Under the pieces are notes generated by a model. The model was not told where the DNA came from. It was given only the letters and a program-made list of their open reading frames with translations, and did no database searches. Below, piece by piece: positions 1 to 8,905 of a stretch of 64,000 nucleotides of DNA. The position numbers and the translations under genes are program-made. Each line of letters starts with the position of its first letter. Position 1 is the first letter of the stretch. This DNA comes from Saprospiraceae bacterium (GTDB lineage Bacteria; Bacteroidota; Bacteroidia; Chitinophagales; Saprospiraceae): assembly GCA_028279185.1 (NCBI GenBank), contig JANQSS010000081.1, forward strand, positions 62,001 through 126,000. The letters are read 5' to 3'.

Positions 1-17
1 TGGTTGGCCAAAGCCTC

Positions 18-1463
18 CTACTGTTCTTTCGTGCGCACTCCGGTAAAAAAACCGTCGGCATATGTAGAGACGGCGATGATTTCTCCCTCTTTTTCATGAA
101 AAAGAAAGCGATCATACGGATATGCTTGCCAGGAAAAAACGAATGGCTCTATTTGAAATAAAGCCGCGCCGGGCGTTTCGGTATTTGGATTATCATAAAA
201 TAATTGACCGTTGGATTGGGTGATTATACGTGTATTTGGAGTGGCATTGCCCCATCTATCCATACTGACGTATGTACCCACAAACTTTTCAATATGGGCA
301 ACGGGGTGTTTCACCAATGCAGGGGGAGATTCGTTTAATACAATAGGCATGATGCGATGACGAAGCATCCATACTTCTTCCGGTGAGTAATTTGTATTTA
401 TAACGGCCGCAAAAGTGAATCCGGTTTTTGGATAATGCGCCAGCATCGCCCAGCCCGTTCCCTTATATCCACCCGAGTGTCCAAATACGTAATGTGAATT
501 AAAAAGACCAAATTTTACACCTAAGCCGTAATCAATTGAAAGTGCATCTAAGTGCGTCGGGGATATTATTTTGTCTAACGATGATTTAGAAAGAAAAGAA
601 CCGTTTGTCGTGGCTTGCATTAGTTTGAGTAAATCAATGAGGGAAGAAGACAGTCCGCCATCGCCTTTCATGCCTTTAGTCATCATGTGGAAGCTCGTGT
701 CTGGTGTCTCTTCCGAGACTTCATAGCCCATTGTGGCTTTTGATGAGTGCCAATTTTGAGGCCACATACCAATAGACGGAAGGCTTAACGGACGGCTAAT
801 TATTTTTTGAATAATATTATGGAAAGTATCATTTTCAATTACTTCTATAATTCGAGATAGGATGGCATAACCTGCATTGGAGTATGAATAATGACTACCG
901 GGCTGGAAGAATAAAGGTTTGTCGAGAAAAGTATAGAGTTCGGCATCCGTAAAGACGCGATGATGATGAATGTAAAGGCTGTCAAACCAGTCTTCATGGT
1001 CGATTAAACCTGATTGATGTCGGAGTAAATGTTCAATCGTGATTTTATCCATAAAAGGCCGATTAGGGAAGTTCGGTAAATAATCGACGACTTTATCATC
1101 CAGTGAACATTTTCCGTCTTCCACCAACTTCATAGTAATTAATGCCGTAATAAATTTGGAGACCGAGGCAATCGGAAATATGGTTTCAGGAGTTATGGGG
1201 CTTTTTGTAGAAAGATTAGCAAGTCCATATCCCTTTGTAAAAAGTATACTATCGTTTTGTGCCAGGCCAAGAGCTAAACCTACCGTATTTCCCTTCGCTA
1301 TAAAATGTTCACAAATCGAGTCTATGGCATGTAATTGGTGCTTGGTTAAAATCGGGTCAGAATCCGTATTTGATTCGCCTTGCTTGCATGCAACAATTGT
1401 GAACAGAAGGCATGCGGCAAACCACACGTTTTTATACATTTTTTTGGAGTTGAAATGCATCAT
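18..1463 (-). CDS. Serine hydrolase of the beta-lactamase/class C fold, lipoprotein
   Basis: The protein has 481 residues. It carries the three signatures of the beta-lactamase/D-Ala-D-Ala peptidase fold: S-V-S-K at 100-103 (nucleophile Ser and general-base Lys), Y-S-N at 194-196, and H-S-G-G at 329-332 in place of the usual K-T-G. The N-terminus is a lipoprotein signal ending in F-T-I-V-A-C (Cys26), so it should sit in the cell envelope. Family members include esterases, D-aminopeptidases and penicillin-binding-like proteins; the substrate cannot be read from sequence. A second ATG at residue 9 (1439) would give a tighter signal peptide and is an equally good start. The stop lies 17 bases from the window edge and the gene is complete. 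The fold is sure, the substrate unknown. Confidence 0.9.
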   Translation of the reverse strand: MMHFNSKKMYKNVWFAACLLFTIVACKQGESNTDSDPILTKHQLHAIDSICEHFIAKGNTVGLALGLAQNDSILFTKGYGLANLSTKSPITPETIFPIASVSKFITALITMKLVEDGKCSLDDKVVDYLPNFPNRPFMDKITIEHLLRHQSGLIDHEDWFDSLYIHHHRVFTDAELYTFLDKPLFFQPGSHYSYSNAGYAILSRIIEVIENDTFHNIIQKIISRPLSLPSIGMWPQNWHSSKATMGYEVSEETPDTSFHMMTKGMKGDGGLSSSLIDLLKLMQATTNGSFLSKSSLDKIISPTHLDALSIDYGLGVKFGLFNSHYVFGHSGGYKGTGWAMLAHYPKTGFTFAAVINTNYSPEEVWMLRHRIMPIVLNESPPALVKHPVAHIEKFVGTYVSMDRWGNATPNTRIITQSNGQLFYDNPNTETPGAALFQIEPFVFSWQAYPYDRFLFHEKEGEIIAVSTYADGFFTGVRTKEQ

Positions 1464-1690
1464 TTGTGCAAATTATAAATGTACGAAATGATCAACAGAG
1501 TGCATAACGTAGCGGCGAACTGTAGCTTGAAATAAGACTATGTTATAGGCAGTAAATTATATACTGAATAAATCAATGGGCCTACTTTCCAACCTCGAAG
1601 ACATATTCCGTGCTCGTGAAAACAATGATTACTCAACCTTTGGGGTTTTGACCCAATCTGATGGTAGAAACCCTGCGGGTTGTATACTTG

Positions 1691-1707
1691 AAAAACCCCC
1701 GAGGGTT
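1691..1707 (-). terminator. Short hairpin with T-run after the TPR protein gene
   Basis: Read on the - strand, a 5-bp stem AACCC/GGGTT with a 4-base loop is followed by TTT, about 60 bases past the stop of the gene ending at 1767. The rest of the 300-base gap (1464-1766) shows no gene; it has a second AACCC..GGGTT-like hairpin near 1669-1682. The stem is short, so this is only a likely terminator. Confidence 0.45.
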
Positions 1708-1766
1708 GAAGACAAGAAAATTATTTAACAGATGTTTTTGGATCAATCTACTTGAGGGAGGTTTAA

Positions 1767-2501
1767 TCATGTGTTCAATTGCCCGTAATAATATTTAATA
1801 TCCTCATGAACCTCTTTTTTCATACGCTTTTCATGGCGATCCATTGAATCAATTTCATCGAGCAGTTCTTCCAGCAGTTCCCGACTGTCCTCAATATTAT
1901 TCGTCTTTTTCAAAAAGTCCGCAAATTCAAGACGGTGCCGATAATTTCCATAGCGTACATCCATCGCCTTAAATTCCGACTCGGCTTCTTCTATAAGATC
2001 TTGTTGATATAAGGACCAGGCATAGTCGACACGCGCCAATGATGAAGCAAACGTTTTATTGCCTTCCAGTTGATCACCATAGTGAATGGTCGCTGCGTGA
2101 TCGCCCAAAGCGTGGCTTACTTGCAGCAATTTTAATAATAGCTTCGGATCGTTTTTGTAAATACCCTTCAAACAGGACGCGTATAGCTCAAGCGCTCTAT
2201 CATAGTTTTTGTATTTCGCATGTTCATCCGCAAGGGCCATTCGATTACGTACCGTATCGGATACCGCTAATTCTTTTTCCAACTTTTCTAATGTGTAATT
2301 GGTGACAAAAGTTGATTTTACGCCTTCGGCCACATCATCAATCGCATCGCGCGAGTAAAAATGCTTATATAAGTAGAAAATACTTCCTATAAACGGAAAC
2401 AGAATAATGATCCAGTACCACTTTTGCTCTTGCTTGTTCGAATAGGCATGATAGAGGCAGAAGAATTGGAGCAGAACGACGATAGGGTAAAAGCGAATCA
2501 T
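1767..2501 (-). CDS. Membrane-anchored TPR-like protein
   Basis: The protein has 244 residues. Two hydrophobic helices at about 2-18 and 27-45 with a short W-Y-W-I-like turn resemble the N-terminal two-helix segment of phospholipase-D-type cardiolipin synthases (PLDc_N), but no HKD catalytic motif follows. From about residue 85 to the end it is helical with tetratricopeptide-like repeats (for example A-x-Y-K-N-Y-D-R-A-L-E-L-Y). It is probably a membrane-tethered scaffold. It is followed on the same strand by nothing for 300 bases and is preceded by a methyltransferase gene 84 bases away. The function is unknown. Confidence 0.8.
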   Translation of the reverse strand: MIRFYPIVVLLQFFCLYHAYSNKQEQKWYWIIILFPFIGSIFYLYKHFYSRDAIDDVAEGVKSTFVTNYTLEKLEKELAVSDTVRNRMALADEHAKYKNYDRALELYASCLKGIYKNDPKLLLKLLQVSHALGDHAATIHYGDQLEGNKTFASSLARVDYAWSLYQQDLIEEAESEFKAMDVRYGNYRHRLEFADFLKKTNNIEDSRELLEELLDEIDSMDRHEKRMKKEVHEDIKYYYGQLNT

Positions 2502-2584
2502 AAATGCTTAAAGATGCGTGTTGATGGACTAAGGTAGGAAATTCAGGTTGATTTGTCTTGAACGTTCTTGGCAGTAGTACATCG

Positions 2585-3190
2585 TCATTTCCGTAACACC
2601 AAGGTGGACATACAACGCATATCATTCACATTCACGGTTTTCAGTGGTTCGATAAATTTGAGCGCATGACGTTCAATCAAGGATTGCAGTAATTTTCGAT
2701 TCAATAAAAACCGATGACTCCCATCCGGTAAATGAAAGACGCCTTGTTTTCCGGAATCTAATATAGGCTCGATTCCAATATCGGACGTCATGCGAACAAA
2801 TAATATTCCATCTGAACGTAAAACGCGTATCAACTCATCAAACATTTGGTTGAAATGAAGAACATTTTTCGCAAAATGCAAAACCGCATTACAAATTACA
2901 GCATCAAACGAGCAGTTATTAAATGGTATGTTCTCTATGGTACCGATAGTAAAACGGTCAGGATGAACCGGGAGCCCTTTAACGCGCTCACGCATTTGCA
3001 TGACTATTCTTTTGCTCGCGTCGATGCCATAAACATCAAAATTGTTTTTAATAAACCAAAGTGCATTTCGCCCACTTCCAAAACCTGCATCTAATATTGT
3101 TGAGCCTGGTATAAAGCGCCCTTTTAATACCTGGTCCAACAGCGACATGTCCATGCCGTGTAATTCTTTATTTAAAATATCTCTGTGCAT
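2585..3190 (-). CDS. Class I SAM-dependent methyltransferase
   Basis: The protein has 201 residues and the Rossmann-type methyltransferase order: motif I at about 35-43 (L-D-A-G-F-G-S-G-R-N) binds S-adenosylmethionine, an acidic residue ends strand 2 (V-Y-G-I-D-A-S), and motif IV appears as F-D-A-V-I-C-N-A-V-L-H-F. This is the UbiE/Methyltransf_11 type, which methylates small molecules. The gene lies 17 bases downstream of the reductase-like gene at 3208-3750 and is probably cotranscribed with it. The substrate cannot be inferred. Confidence 0.88.
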   Translation of the reverse strand: MHRDILNKELHGMDMSLLDQVLKGRFIPGSTILDAGFGSGRNALWFIKNNFDVYGIDASKRIVMQMRERVKGLPVHPDRFTIGTIENIPFNNCSFDAVICNAVLHFAKNVLHFNQMFDELIRVLRSDGILFVRMTSDIGIEPILDSGKQGVFHLPDGSHRFLLNRKLLQSLIERHALKFIEPLKTVNVNDMRCMSTLVLRK

Positions 3191-3207
3191 GGAGGTAAGA
3201 TTACAAT

Positions 3208-3750
3208 CTATTGACGTACTCTACGATAATGTCGCTGAATCAATTGATCGGCAAATACTTTTGTGCCGATATGTTCAAAGGCCAACCGCTGGCGTAAATC
3301 ACCAAATAATGGAATGCCACCGCCTAGAATGATTGGTATTGTCGTTAAAATTAGCTCATCAATTAAATCTTCACTCAAAAAACTTTGTATGGTTACTCCT
3401 CCGTCAATATACAATCGCAAAAAACCACGATTGTGGATCATATGTAACACCTCTGTCAACTCGCCTGAAACCGGAAAGGCTTTTTCGCGATGACTTTTTG
3501 GTATGACAGATAATGAATTGCTCAATACAAAGACGGGTTTCGTATAAGGCCAATCGACATCAAAGCCGAGAACTGTTTCAAAACTATTTCTACCCATAAC
3601 TAAGGCATCAATATTTTCCATGAAAGCGTAATAGCCCATGTCCTCACCTTCTGGAATTGAAACCATATCCAACCAATCGATTCCGCCATCTTTGTCGGCA
3701 ATATATCCATCGATGCTTGTGGCAATGTAAACACTATTTTTAGGTGGCAT
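3208..3750 (-). CDS. Dihydrofolate reductase-like protein (RibD C-terminal family)
   Basis: The protein has 180 residues and matches the RibD_C/DHFR-like family throughout: it opens with V-Y-I-A-T-S-I-D-G-Y-I-A, then has the D-A-L-V-M-G-R-N-S-F-E nucleotide-binding segment, an L-Y-I-D-G-G-V-T-I-Q-S-F-L loop, and a closing P-I-I-L-G-G-G-I-P-L-F. These stand-alone proteins bind NADPH; most have no known substrate and are not the housekeeping DHFR. It lies 15 bases downstream of the cyclase gene at 3766-4980 and 17 bases upstream of the methyltransferase, which suggests one transcript from about 4980 down to 2585. Confidence 0.9.
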   Translation of the reverse strand: MPPKNSVYIATSIDGYIADKDGGIDWLDMVSIPEGEDMGYYAFMENIDALVMGRNSFETVLGFDVDWPYTKPVFVLSNSLSVIPKSHREKAFPVSGELTEVLHMIHNRGFLRLYIDGGVTIQSFLSEDLIDELILTTIPIILGGGIPLFGDLRQRLAFEHIGTKVFADQLIQRHYRRVRQ

Positions 3751-3765
3751 ATTGCGAAATTAAGT

Positions 3766-4980
3766 TTAAACAATTTTATACAGCCCGACCTGGTTTTCTA
3801 TTCCTTTTAACATCACTTTTCCCAGGTTTTCAACTGTTGGTGTGCGTGATAATTTATTAAAGGTAAATTCTGAAATGAGAAACTGGCTACCATATTGCTT
3901 GTTTAATTGTTCAATGCGGGCAGCGATGATGACGTGCTTTCCTGTTAACGAATAAAACCGTCTGGATATGTTACCCAAATTGCCGGCTATGACAGTACCT
4001 GAATTGACACCGATGCCCACGCGGATCTTTGGAATAATGTTTTCATTACCCAAAGATTCGATTTTAGCAATCATTTGTTGTCCAGCTTCAACCGCAAGTT
4101 GAGCGTGGTCGAGGTTAACTATAGGTGCACCAAAAACAGCCATGATACCATCACCCAGTATTTGCAACACTACGCCCTTTTTCGATTTAACAATGTCGAT
4201 TAATTCGCTAAAGACAGCATTTTGAAATTGCGCAACCTCACTCGGAACGTGCGTGTCAGCAAATCGGGTGAAGTCCCTAATGTCAACAAACATGACACTA
4301 ACATCGTATTGTTTACTGTCAAAATTAATATCGCTGTGAATTAATTCTTGTGCAATTTCTTGTGATACTTGTTGTCCGAAAAGAGACTCAACCTTTGCTA
4401 GCATCGACGCCGTCTTTTTCTGAGCAGCTTTAAGCTTGGTCTCTGCCTTTTTAGCTGTTTTGGAGTAATAGCTAATTAACAATGAAATAATAGTGATGGT
4501 TACTAAGGCACTCGTGAGTCGATTTGGACGAAGTATGGAAATATCTTTGGGATATACGCCGGTCTCAAAATTAAAATACATGTAGACATAACTACCCAAG
4601 ACAACAGCCAACAATCCGATTTGGATGGATGTTCGCCAGGACGGATTAAAAAAACATAAACCGGCTAAATAGAGAAGCCAATAATGGGCTCCAAAATCCC
4701 AGCCCAAAAAATATGTACTCAACACTTGGTGAGCAAGTAATTCGATAAATGCAAGTGTAAATGCGAGATTATGTTTACCTCGACGATTCAGAATAAAGGC
4801 TATGATGAATGTAGGTATGCTGTAAAAAATGTTTACATAAACCATTTCCGGAACACCGAGATTCGAAAAGCCACGCAAAGCTGAAATATGACCGACAAAG
4901 CCAACGAGATAGGCCCATTGTGTGATCATATAAAAGCGATGGTTACCTTCATCAACATATTCCGACTTAAACAACTTCAT
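3766..4980 (-). CDS. Membrane adenylate/guanylate cyclase (class III)
   Basis: The protein has 404 residues. The first 170 hold about six hydrophobic helices, followed by a linking helix (about 175-205) and a class III cyclase catalytic domain to the C-terminus. Visible catalytic features are the first metal Asp in V-M-F-V-D-I-R-D-F-T, the second in L-Q-I-L-G-D-G-I-M-A-V-F-G, and the R-V-G-I-G-V-N-S-G-T segment. It probably makes cAMP from ATP at the inner membrane; the purine specificity was not resolved. It is the first gene of a compact - strand group with the reductase and methyltransferase. Confidence 0.9.
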   Translation of the reverse strand: MKLFKSEYVDEGNHRFYMITQWAYLVGFVGHISALRGFSNLGVPEMVYVNIFYSIPTFIIAFILNRRGKHNLAFTLAFIELLAHQVLSTYFLGWDFGAHYWLLYLAGLCFFNPSWRTSIQIGLLAVVLGSYVYMYFNFETGVYPKDISILRPNRLTSALVTITIISLLISYYSKTAKKAETKLKAAQKKTASMLAKVESLFGQQVSQEIAQELIHSDINFDSKQYDVSVMFVDIRDFTRFADTHVPSEVAQFQNAVFSELIDIVKSKKGVVLQILGDGIMAVFGAPIVNLDHAQLAVEAGQQMIAKIESLGNENIIPKIRVGIGVNSGTVIAGNLGNISRRFYSLTGKHVIIAARIEQLNKQYGSQFLISEFTFNKLSRTPTVENLGKVMLKGIENQVGLYKIV

Positions 4981-5547
4981 AGCTCAATTTAGACAGAATA
5001 ACTTTCCGCTTAGTCAATATATGGTGCAGGTCATGTACGAAGATCATCAGCCTAAGATAAGGTATCGAGTATATATCGTATGCTGAAAATACATCTCATT
5101 ATTTTGTGACTAGCCCTACTTTTTTATAAAAATCATTTAACTTTTCCTTTTCATCCGGTAATTCTATGTATTAAATATAGGGTATAGAATGCTATCTTTT
5201 TTATGGTAAGTTTTTCATTATGTTTTGTACGGCCAAAAACATCAGTTGGCAATCGTCTTCCATTCCTGGAGCGTTTATGAAATTTTTGTAATTAATCTCC
5301 TAGGCGATATAACGATGACGGCATTTTATTTTAACTGGACACAACCCGAAAAATTTTCATATTGTGCATGTGAATAGGTGTACTTATGCAGGAAGCAAAT
5401 GTACAGTGATAGTGTAGTACACCGTTGAATAAGTGTTCAAATAAAATAATTAAATGTATTTATTTTAAAGACATGAGAGTATGAATTGAAATCAAATACT
5501 TGCAAGTCTATGTCGATTCTTTGAATAGGCTAAAAAGTGTGAGTTAA
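4981..5547. other. Non-coding gap
   Basis: This stretch of about 570 bases lies between the cyclase start and the terminator of the propeller gene. It contains only very short open frames in several phases, none with a convincing start and none that I recognise. The cyclase promoter should lie near 4990-5060, but I see no clear TTTG/TAnnTTTG pair. Confidence 0.5.
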
Positions 5548-5577
5548 AAAAGGGCTACCAAAATAGACAGCCCTTTT
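5548..5577 (-). terminator. Rho-independent terminator of the BNR-propeller gene
   Basis: Read on the - strand, a perfect 9-bp stem (AAAAGGGCT/AGCCCTTTT) with a 12-base loop continues into a run of T, 28 bases after the stop codon of the gene at 5605-8454. Confidence 0.8.
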
Positions 5578-5604
5578 AGTCATGTCGCATACCTGAAATA
5601 TTAT

Positions 5605-8454
5605 TTAATCATCTTCGATGCCATTTATTTGTGAACCACCACAGCCGTCAATAAAGGCATTGAATTCAGCACCAAGAACGACTTCAAAGTTGGGATTTAA
5701 ATTAATATCCGTTCCCGAATCATAATCCACTATAGTGAGCGGACCCGAAATTACTTGCGTTGAACTTATCGTTCCGGCTGCCTCAAAATCGGCAGAAACC
5801 GTTTGATTTCCGGTCAATGCATTAGCACCATCCAAGTTGGTGGGACAATCCACGGTTGTGTATTCAATAGAAAACAAGAATGAAGCATTGGTCCATTGAT
5901 TATCCCATTCGATGTAAATCGGCGTACCTGCTGTCACCGTGATATCTTCGACAAGTGACGCATATTCCAAATTTGTAGAGTGAGCAAGCAAGCAGTCATC
6001 GTCACTGGCATCAATTTGGGTCAACGAACCACAGCTACCGCTATATACCCACATACGTGTGTCAACACCATTGAGACATGAGCCAATCTTGATAACACCA
6101 CTCAATGGAGGTGTAAACCGAAACCAATTGGCATGAGTAGCATTATTGGAGCAATTGTTACAGCCACCACCAAAACTCGGCCCCGGAGCAGTATATGTTC
6201 CAGGCATATTAAGTTCAATGGCATTGGCACATGTCATTCCGTCGTTGGCATTACTTACTATTCCTTTCCACAGGCCACGTCCATAGGTAGCAACATACAT
6301 TCGGTTTCCTCGAATCTCTAATTCACGCACTTGAACGAATGGCATGTTTCCATTCAAATTGACCCACTGTCCGGCCGTATTGTTGTCTTTATGCCAAACT
6401 CCGAAGCGACCACCTAAGAATATGCCGTCGGTAGCATCACCCTGGTATATTCCGCAGTAGTAGGTGATATTGGGTAGGTTGGCCGTAATATTTGTCCAGG
6501 TTGCTCCACCATTACTTGACTCCATCACAGTGCCCGACTGCGTAATTAACACCTTGTTGGTATTGGTCGGGTGAACATCGATGTAATTGATAAAATTTCC
6601 ATTCGGACTTACGTCGGTCCATGTACTTCCTCCATTCGTTGTTCGATATAAAAGCGTATCATAGGAAATGTAAATGACTTGATTATTAGACGGGGCAATT
6701 TCAATTTCATTCACCAATCGACCATTTTTAAAGTTGGTCAGGCTGTCCCAGCTATTTGCCCCATCCGTACTGATGTACAATTCAACTTTCCCTTGATACA
6801 AGGTATTCGAATTGGCCGGATCTTGTTCAGTTGGTGTTATCCAGTCTCCGTCTAACGGTGTTTGACTGGTAAAGAAGGCATTGATACCACCATCAGTTGA
6901 TTTATATAAAGTGCCGAATTGCGTATTGCCATACATAACGTCTGCATTGTTCCAGTCAATGAATGTTTCCATGCCATCAGCTCCGAGATAGTCTCGCCAT
7001 GTGCCATTAACCAATACACCTGCACCATTGTCCTGAGAACCTCCGGATACACGATCGACCACAGTAGCTGAAGCGCCGATTCTATAGAACTGGCGAACTC
7101 CAATTCCGGGAGTATAATCGGTAAAAGACGTGCCCGCATTTGTGCTGATGTACAATCCACCATCCGATCCAACGTATAGGCCATCGGATGTATAGTACAT
7201 GAGGTCGATGTCTGCGTGGATGAAGGGAAGACCGCTGTTCACGAGCCAGTCGGCAATTTTCGTAAAGGTCAACCCGCCATTGGTCGATTGCCATAGTTCA
7301 ACACCGGCAACATAGACACTGTTTCTGTTTGTAGGAGATACCACAATGTCCATATCACGCGGAGCCTGACCACCTGATCTGCTTTGATTGTACGTCAATA
7401 TATTGTTGTTGCCGGAAGAGTTATCTGAACGTGTCGTCCAGGTAGTGCCGGAATTTGTGGAACGAAATGTACCGTAGTATCCGCCACCTGTTTCTTGAAG
7501 CGCATATACATAGTTGGCATCAGCTGCGGTTACCGCAAGCATGATGACGCCATCAGATATCCATGGCCCACCGGCAATATTGGTCCAGGTTGCTCCATTA
7601 TTTGTTGACTTTGCTATAAACCCATCACCGGAGGCATAAACAGTATTCGAGTTGCCGGGCTTGAATTCGATGTCATATGCATCCGGCGTATCATGCACAT
7701 TTACCCATGTGTCTCCGCCGTCTGTGGATCGAAAAATATCACCACCACCAAACCTTCGTGTAGCGAGAAGGACATTGGCATTTGACGGATCCATTACTAT
7801 CGTATTCACATCGCCATTCGTCGGCCCGCCAACAACTGATGACCATGTAGCCCCAGCATCAGTTGACCGGAGAATCCGTTCTGAGGTTCCTACCCAGTAG
7901 TGATCCGGGTTTGCATGACTAATCTCCAATGCCCTGATGTCAATGTTGGTTGCATATTGATAAATCACTTCCCAAGTGGCGCCTTTATCAGTCGTACGCC
8001 ATATGCCACCGGTTGGTGACCCGACGATGATGTGATTCACGTCATTAGGGTCGAGTCCGATGGCCGATAACCGGCCAAGAGCGGAAGACCACGTGTCTGT
8101 GTTGGTTTGCTGCTCAGGACCTAATTCGGTGAACGCAACTTCCAGGTTTCGCAATTTGGGATTTGTCGCCATAAAGTGTTCAAATGCTCGTCGTTGCTTC
8201 TGCTTGGAGTTAATAAAACCATTCTTATCCAATGAGCGCTGCATATCGTACTTCCATCGCATAAAGGGTTTGTAGCCCATTCCTTTATCACGACCCACAA
8301 GGTCGAAATAAGCCTCTGTTCGGGCGACGATCTCATCAAACGGAATGTTACCTTGATTAGCCAGTTCAAGATAGATTTGAGAAGAAGCTTGATAAGTTGC
8401 ACAAGAAAGAAAAACATATAAGCTAATGCGAACGAAAAAAATTACCTTTTTCAT
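5605..8454 (-). CDS. Secreted BNR/VPS10-type propeller protein with Gly-Cys C-terminal domain
   Basis: The protein has 949 residues. An N-terminal signal peptide (about 1-26) is followed by roughly 650 residues of BNR/sortilin-like repeats; the pattern S-T-D-G-G-x-T-W or S-T-N-x-G-x-T-W recurs about ten times, as expected of a multi-bladed propeller. A jelly-roll-like segment (about 720-860) with paired Cys follows. The last 70 residues contain L-N-P-N-F-E-V-V-L-G-A-E-F and end near F-I-D-G-C-G-G, closely like the tail of the protein at 20360-21679. This tail resembles the Gly-Cys C-terminal domain of Bacteroidota surface proteins and probably directs secretion or anchoring. It has its own terminator. 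The ligand or substrate is unknown. Confidence 0.85.
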   Translation of the reverse strand: MKKVIFFVRISLYVFLSCATYQASSQIYLELANQGNIPFDEIVARTEAYFDLVGRDKGMGYKPFMRWKYDMQRSLDKNGFINSKQKQRRAFEHFMATNPKLRNLEVAFTELGPEQQTNTDTWSSALGRLSAIGLDPNDVNHIIVGSPTGGIWRTTDKGATWEVIYQYATNIDIRALEISHANPDHYWVGTSERILRSTDAGATWSSVVGGPTNGDVNTIVMDPSNANVLLATRRFGGGDIFRSTDGGDTWVNVHDTPDAYDIEFKPGNSNTVYASGDGFIAKSTNNGATWTNIAGGPWISDGVIMLAVTAADANYVYALQETGGGYYGTFRSTNSGTTWTTRSDNSSGNNNILTYNQSRSGGQAPRDMDIVVSPTNRNSVYVAGVELWQSTNGGLTFTKIADWLVNSGLPFIHADIDLMYYTSDGLYVGSDGGLYISTNAGTSFTDYTPGIGVRQFYRIGASATVVDRVSGGSQDNGAGVLVNGTWRDYLGADGMETFIDWNNADVMYGNTQFGTLYKSTDGGINAFFTSQTPLDGDWITPTEQDPANSNTLYQGKVELYISTDGANSWDSLTNFKNGRLVNEIEIAPSNNQVIYISYDTLLYRTTNGGSTWTDVSPNGNFINYIDVHPTNTNKVLITQSGTVMESSNGGATWTNITANLPNITYYCGIYQGDATDGIFLGGRFGVWHKDNNTAGQWVNLNGNMPFVQVRELEIRGNRMYVATYGRGLWKGIVSNANDGMTCANAIELNMPGTYTAPGPSFGGGCNNCSNNATHANWFRFTPPLSGVIKIGSCLNGVDTRMWVYSGSCGSLTQIDASDDDCLLAHSTNLEYASLVEDITVTAGTPIYIEWDNQWTNASFLFSIEYTTVDCPTNLDGANALTGNQTVSADFEAAGTISSTQVISGPLTIVDYDSGTDINLNPNFEVVLGAEFNAFIDGCGGSQINGIEDD

Positions 8455-8905
8455 TTAATTGGTTTTTGTTGGGTACGATTTTGACAAAGTCACAAACTAA
8501 AATGGAAAGAAACTCCATAGATATATTTCCTTCATTGAAGACCACGTCGCTATAAATATAATCATCTTTGATCTAATTCCCCACCTTTAGATATAGGCTT
8601 ATTCGGAAATTATAGAAAGTGCTTTTTATGGATTATGAATGCGTAATTTGATTGTATGTACTCAAGGTGGAGTTACGTTATATCGATCAACCGTAAACAT
8701 AGCCTGAAATATATGTGTCAAAGTAGTGCTAAACCTAAGACGCTATTTCGTCAGGATCGAACGACGTGTTAAGGCATAATATGGAAAGAGCAGTTTCTAA
8801 AATGGCCGATTAAATCGCACTATTTAAAAAGTTCTGAACCAACGTGATAAGGAAAAGTATTTTGACTTATTCTTATCTTGCTTCAATCTTTTATTGTCAA
8901 AATGT
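8455..8905. other. Divergent promoter region
   Basis: This stretch of 450 bases lies between divergently transcribed genes (propeller protein on -, sensor kinase on +). No gene-like open frame is seen. Promoters for both genes must lie here, but no near-consensus Bacteroidota promoter stands out. Confidence 0.4.

Noticed and set aside
5090-5290. Several short open stretches on the - strand that look coding (for example ending F-Y-K-K-V-G-L-V-T-K)
   Set aside because: All three phases give plausible-looking short peptides in this A+T-rich gap and no phase is consistently open, so a decayed gene cannot be distinguished from chance.
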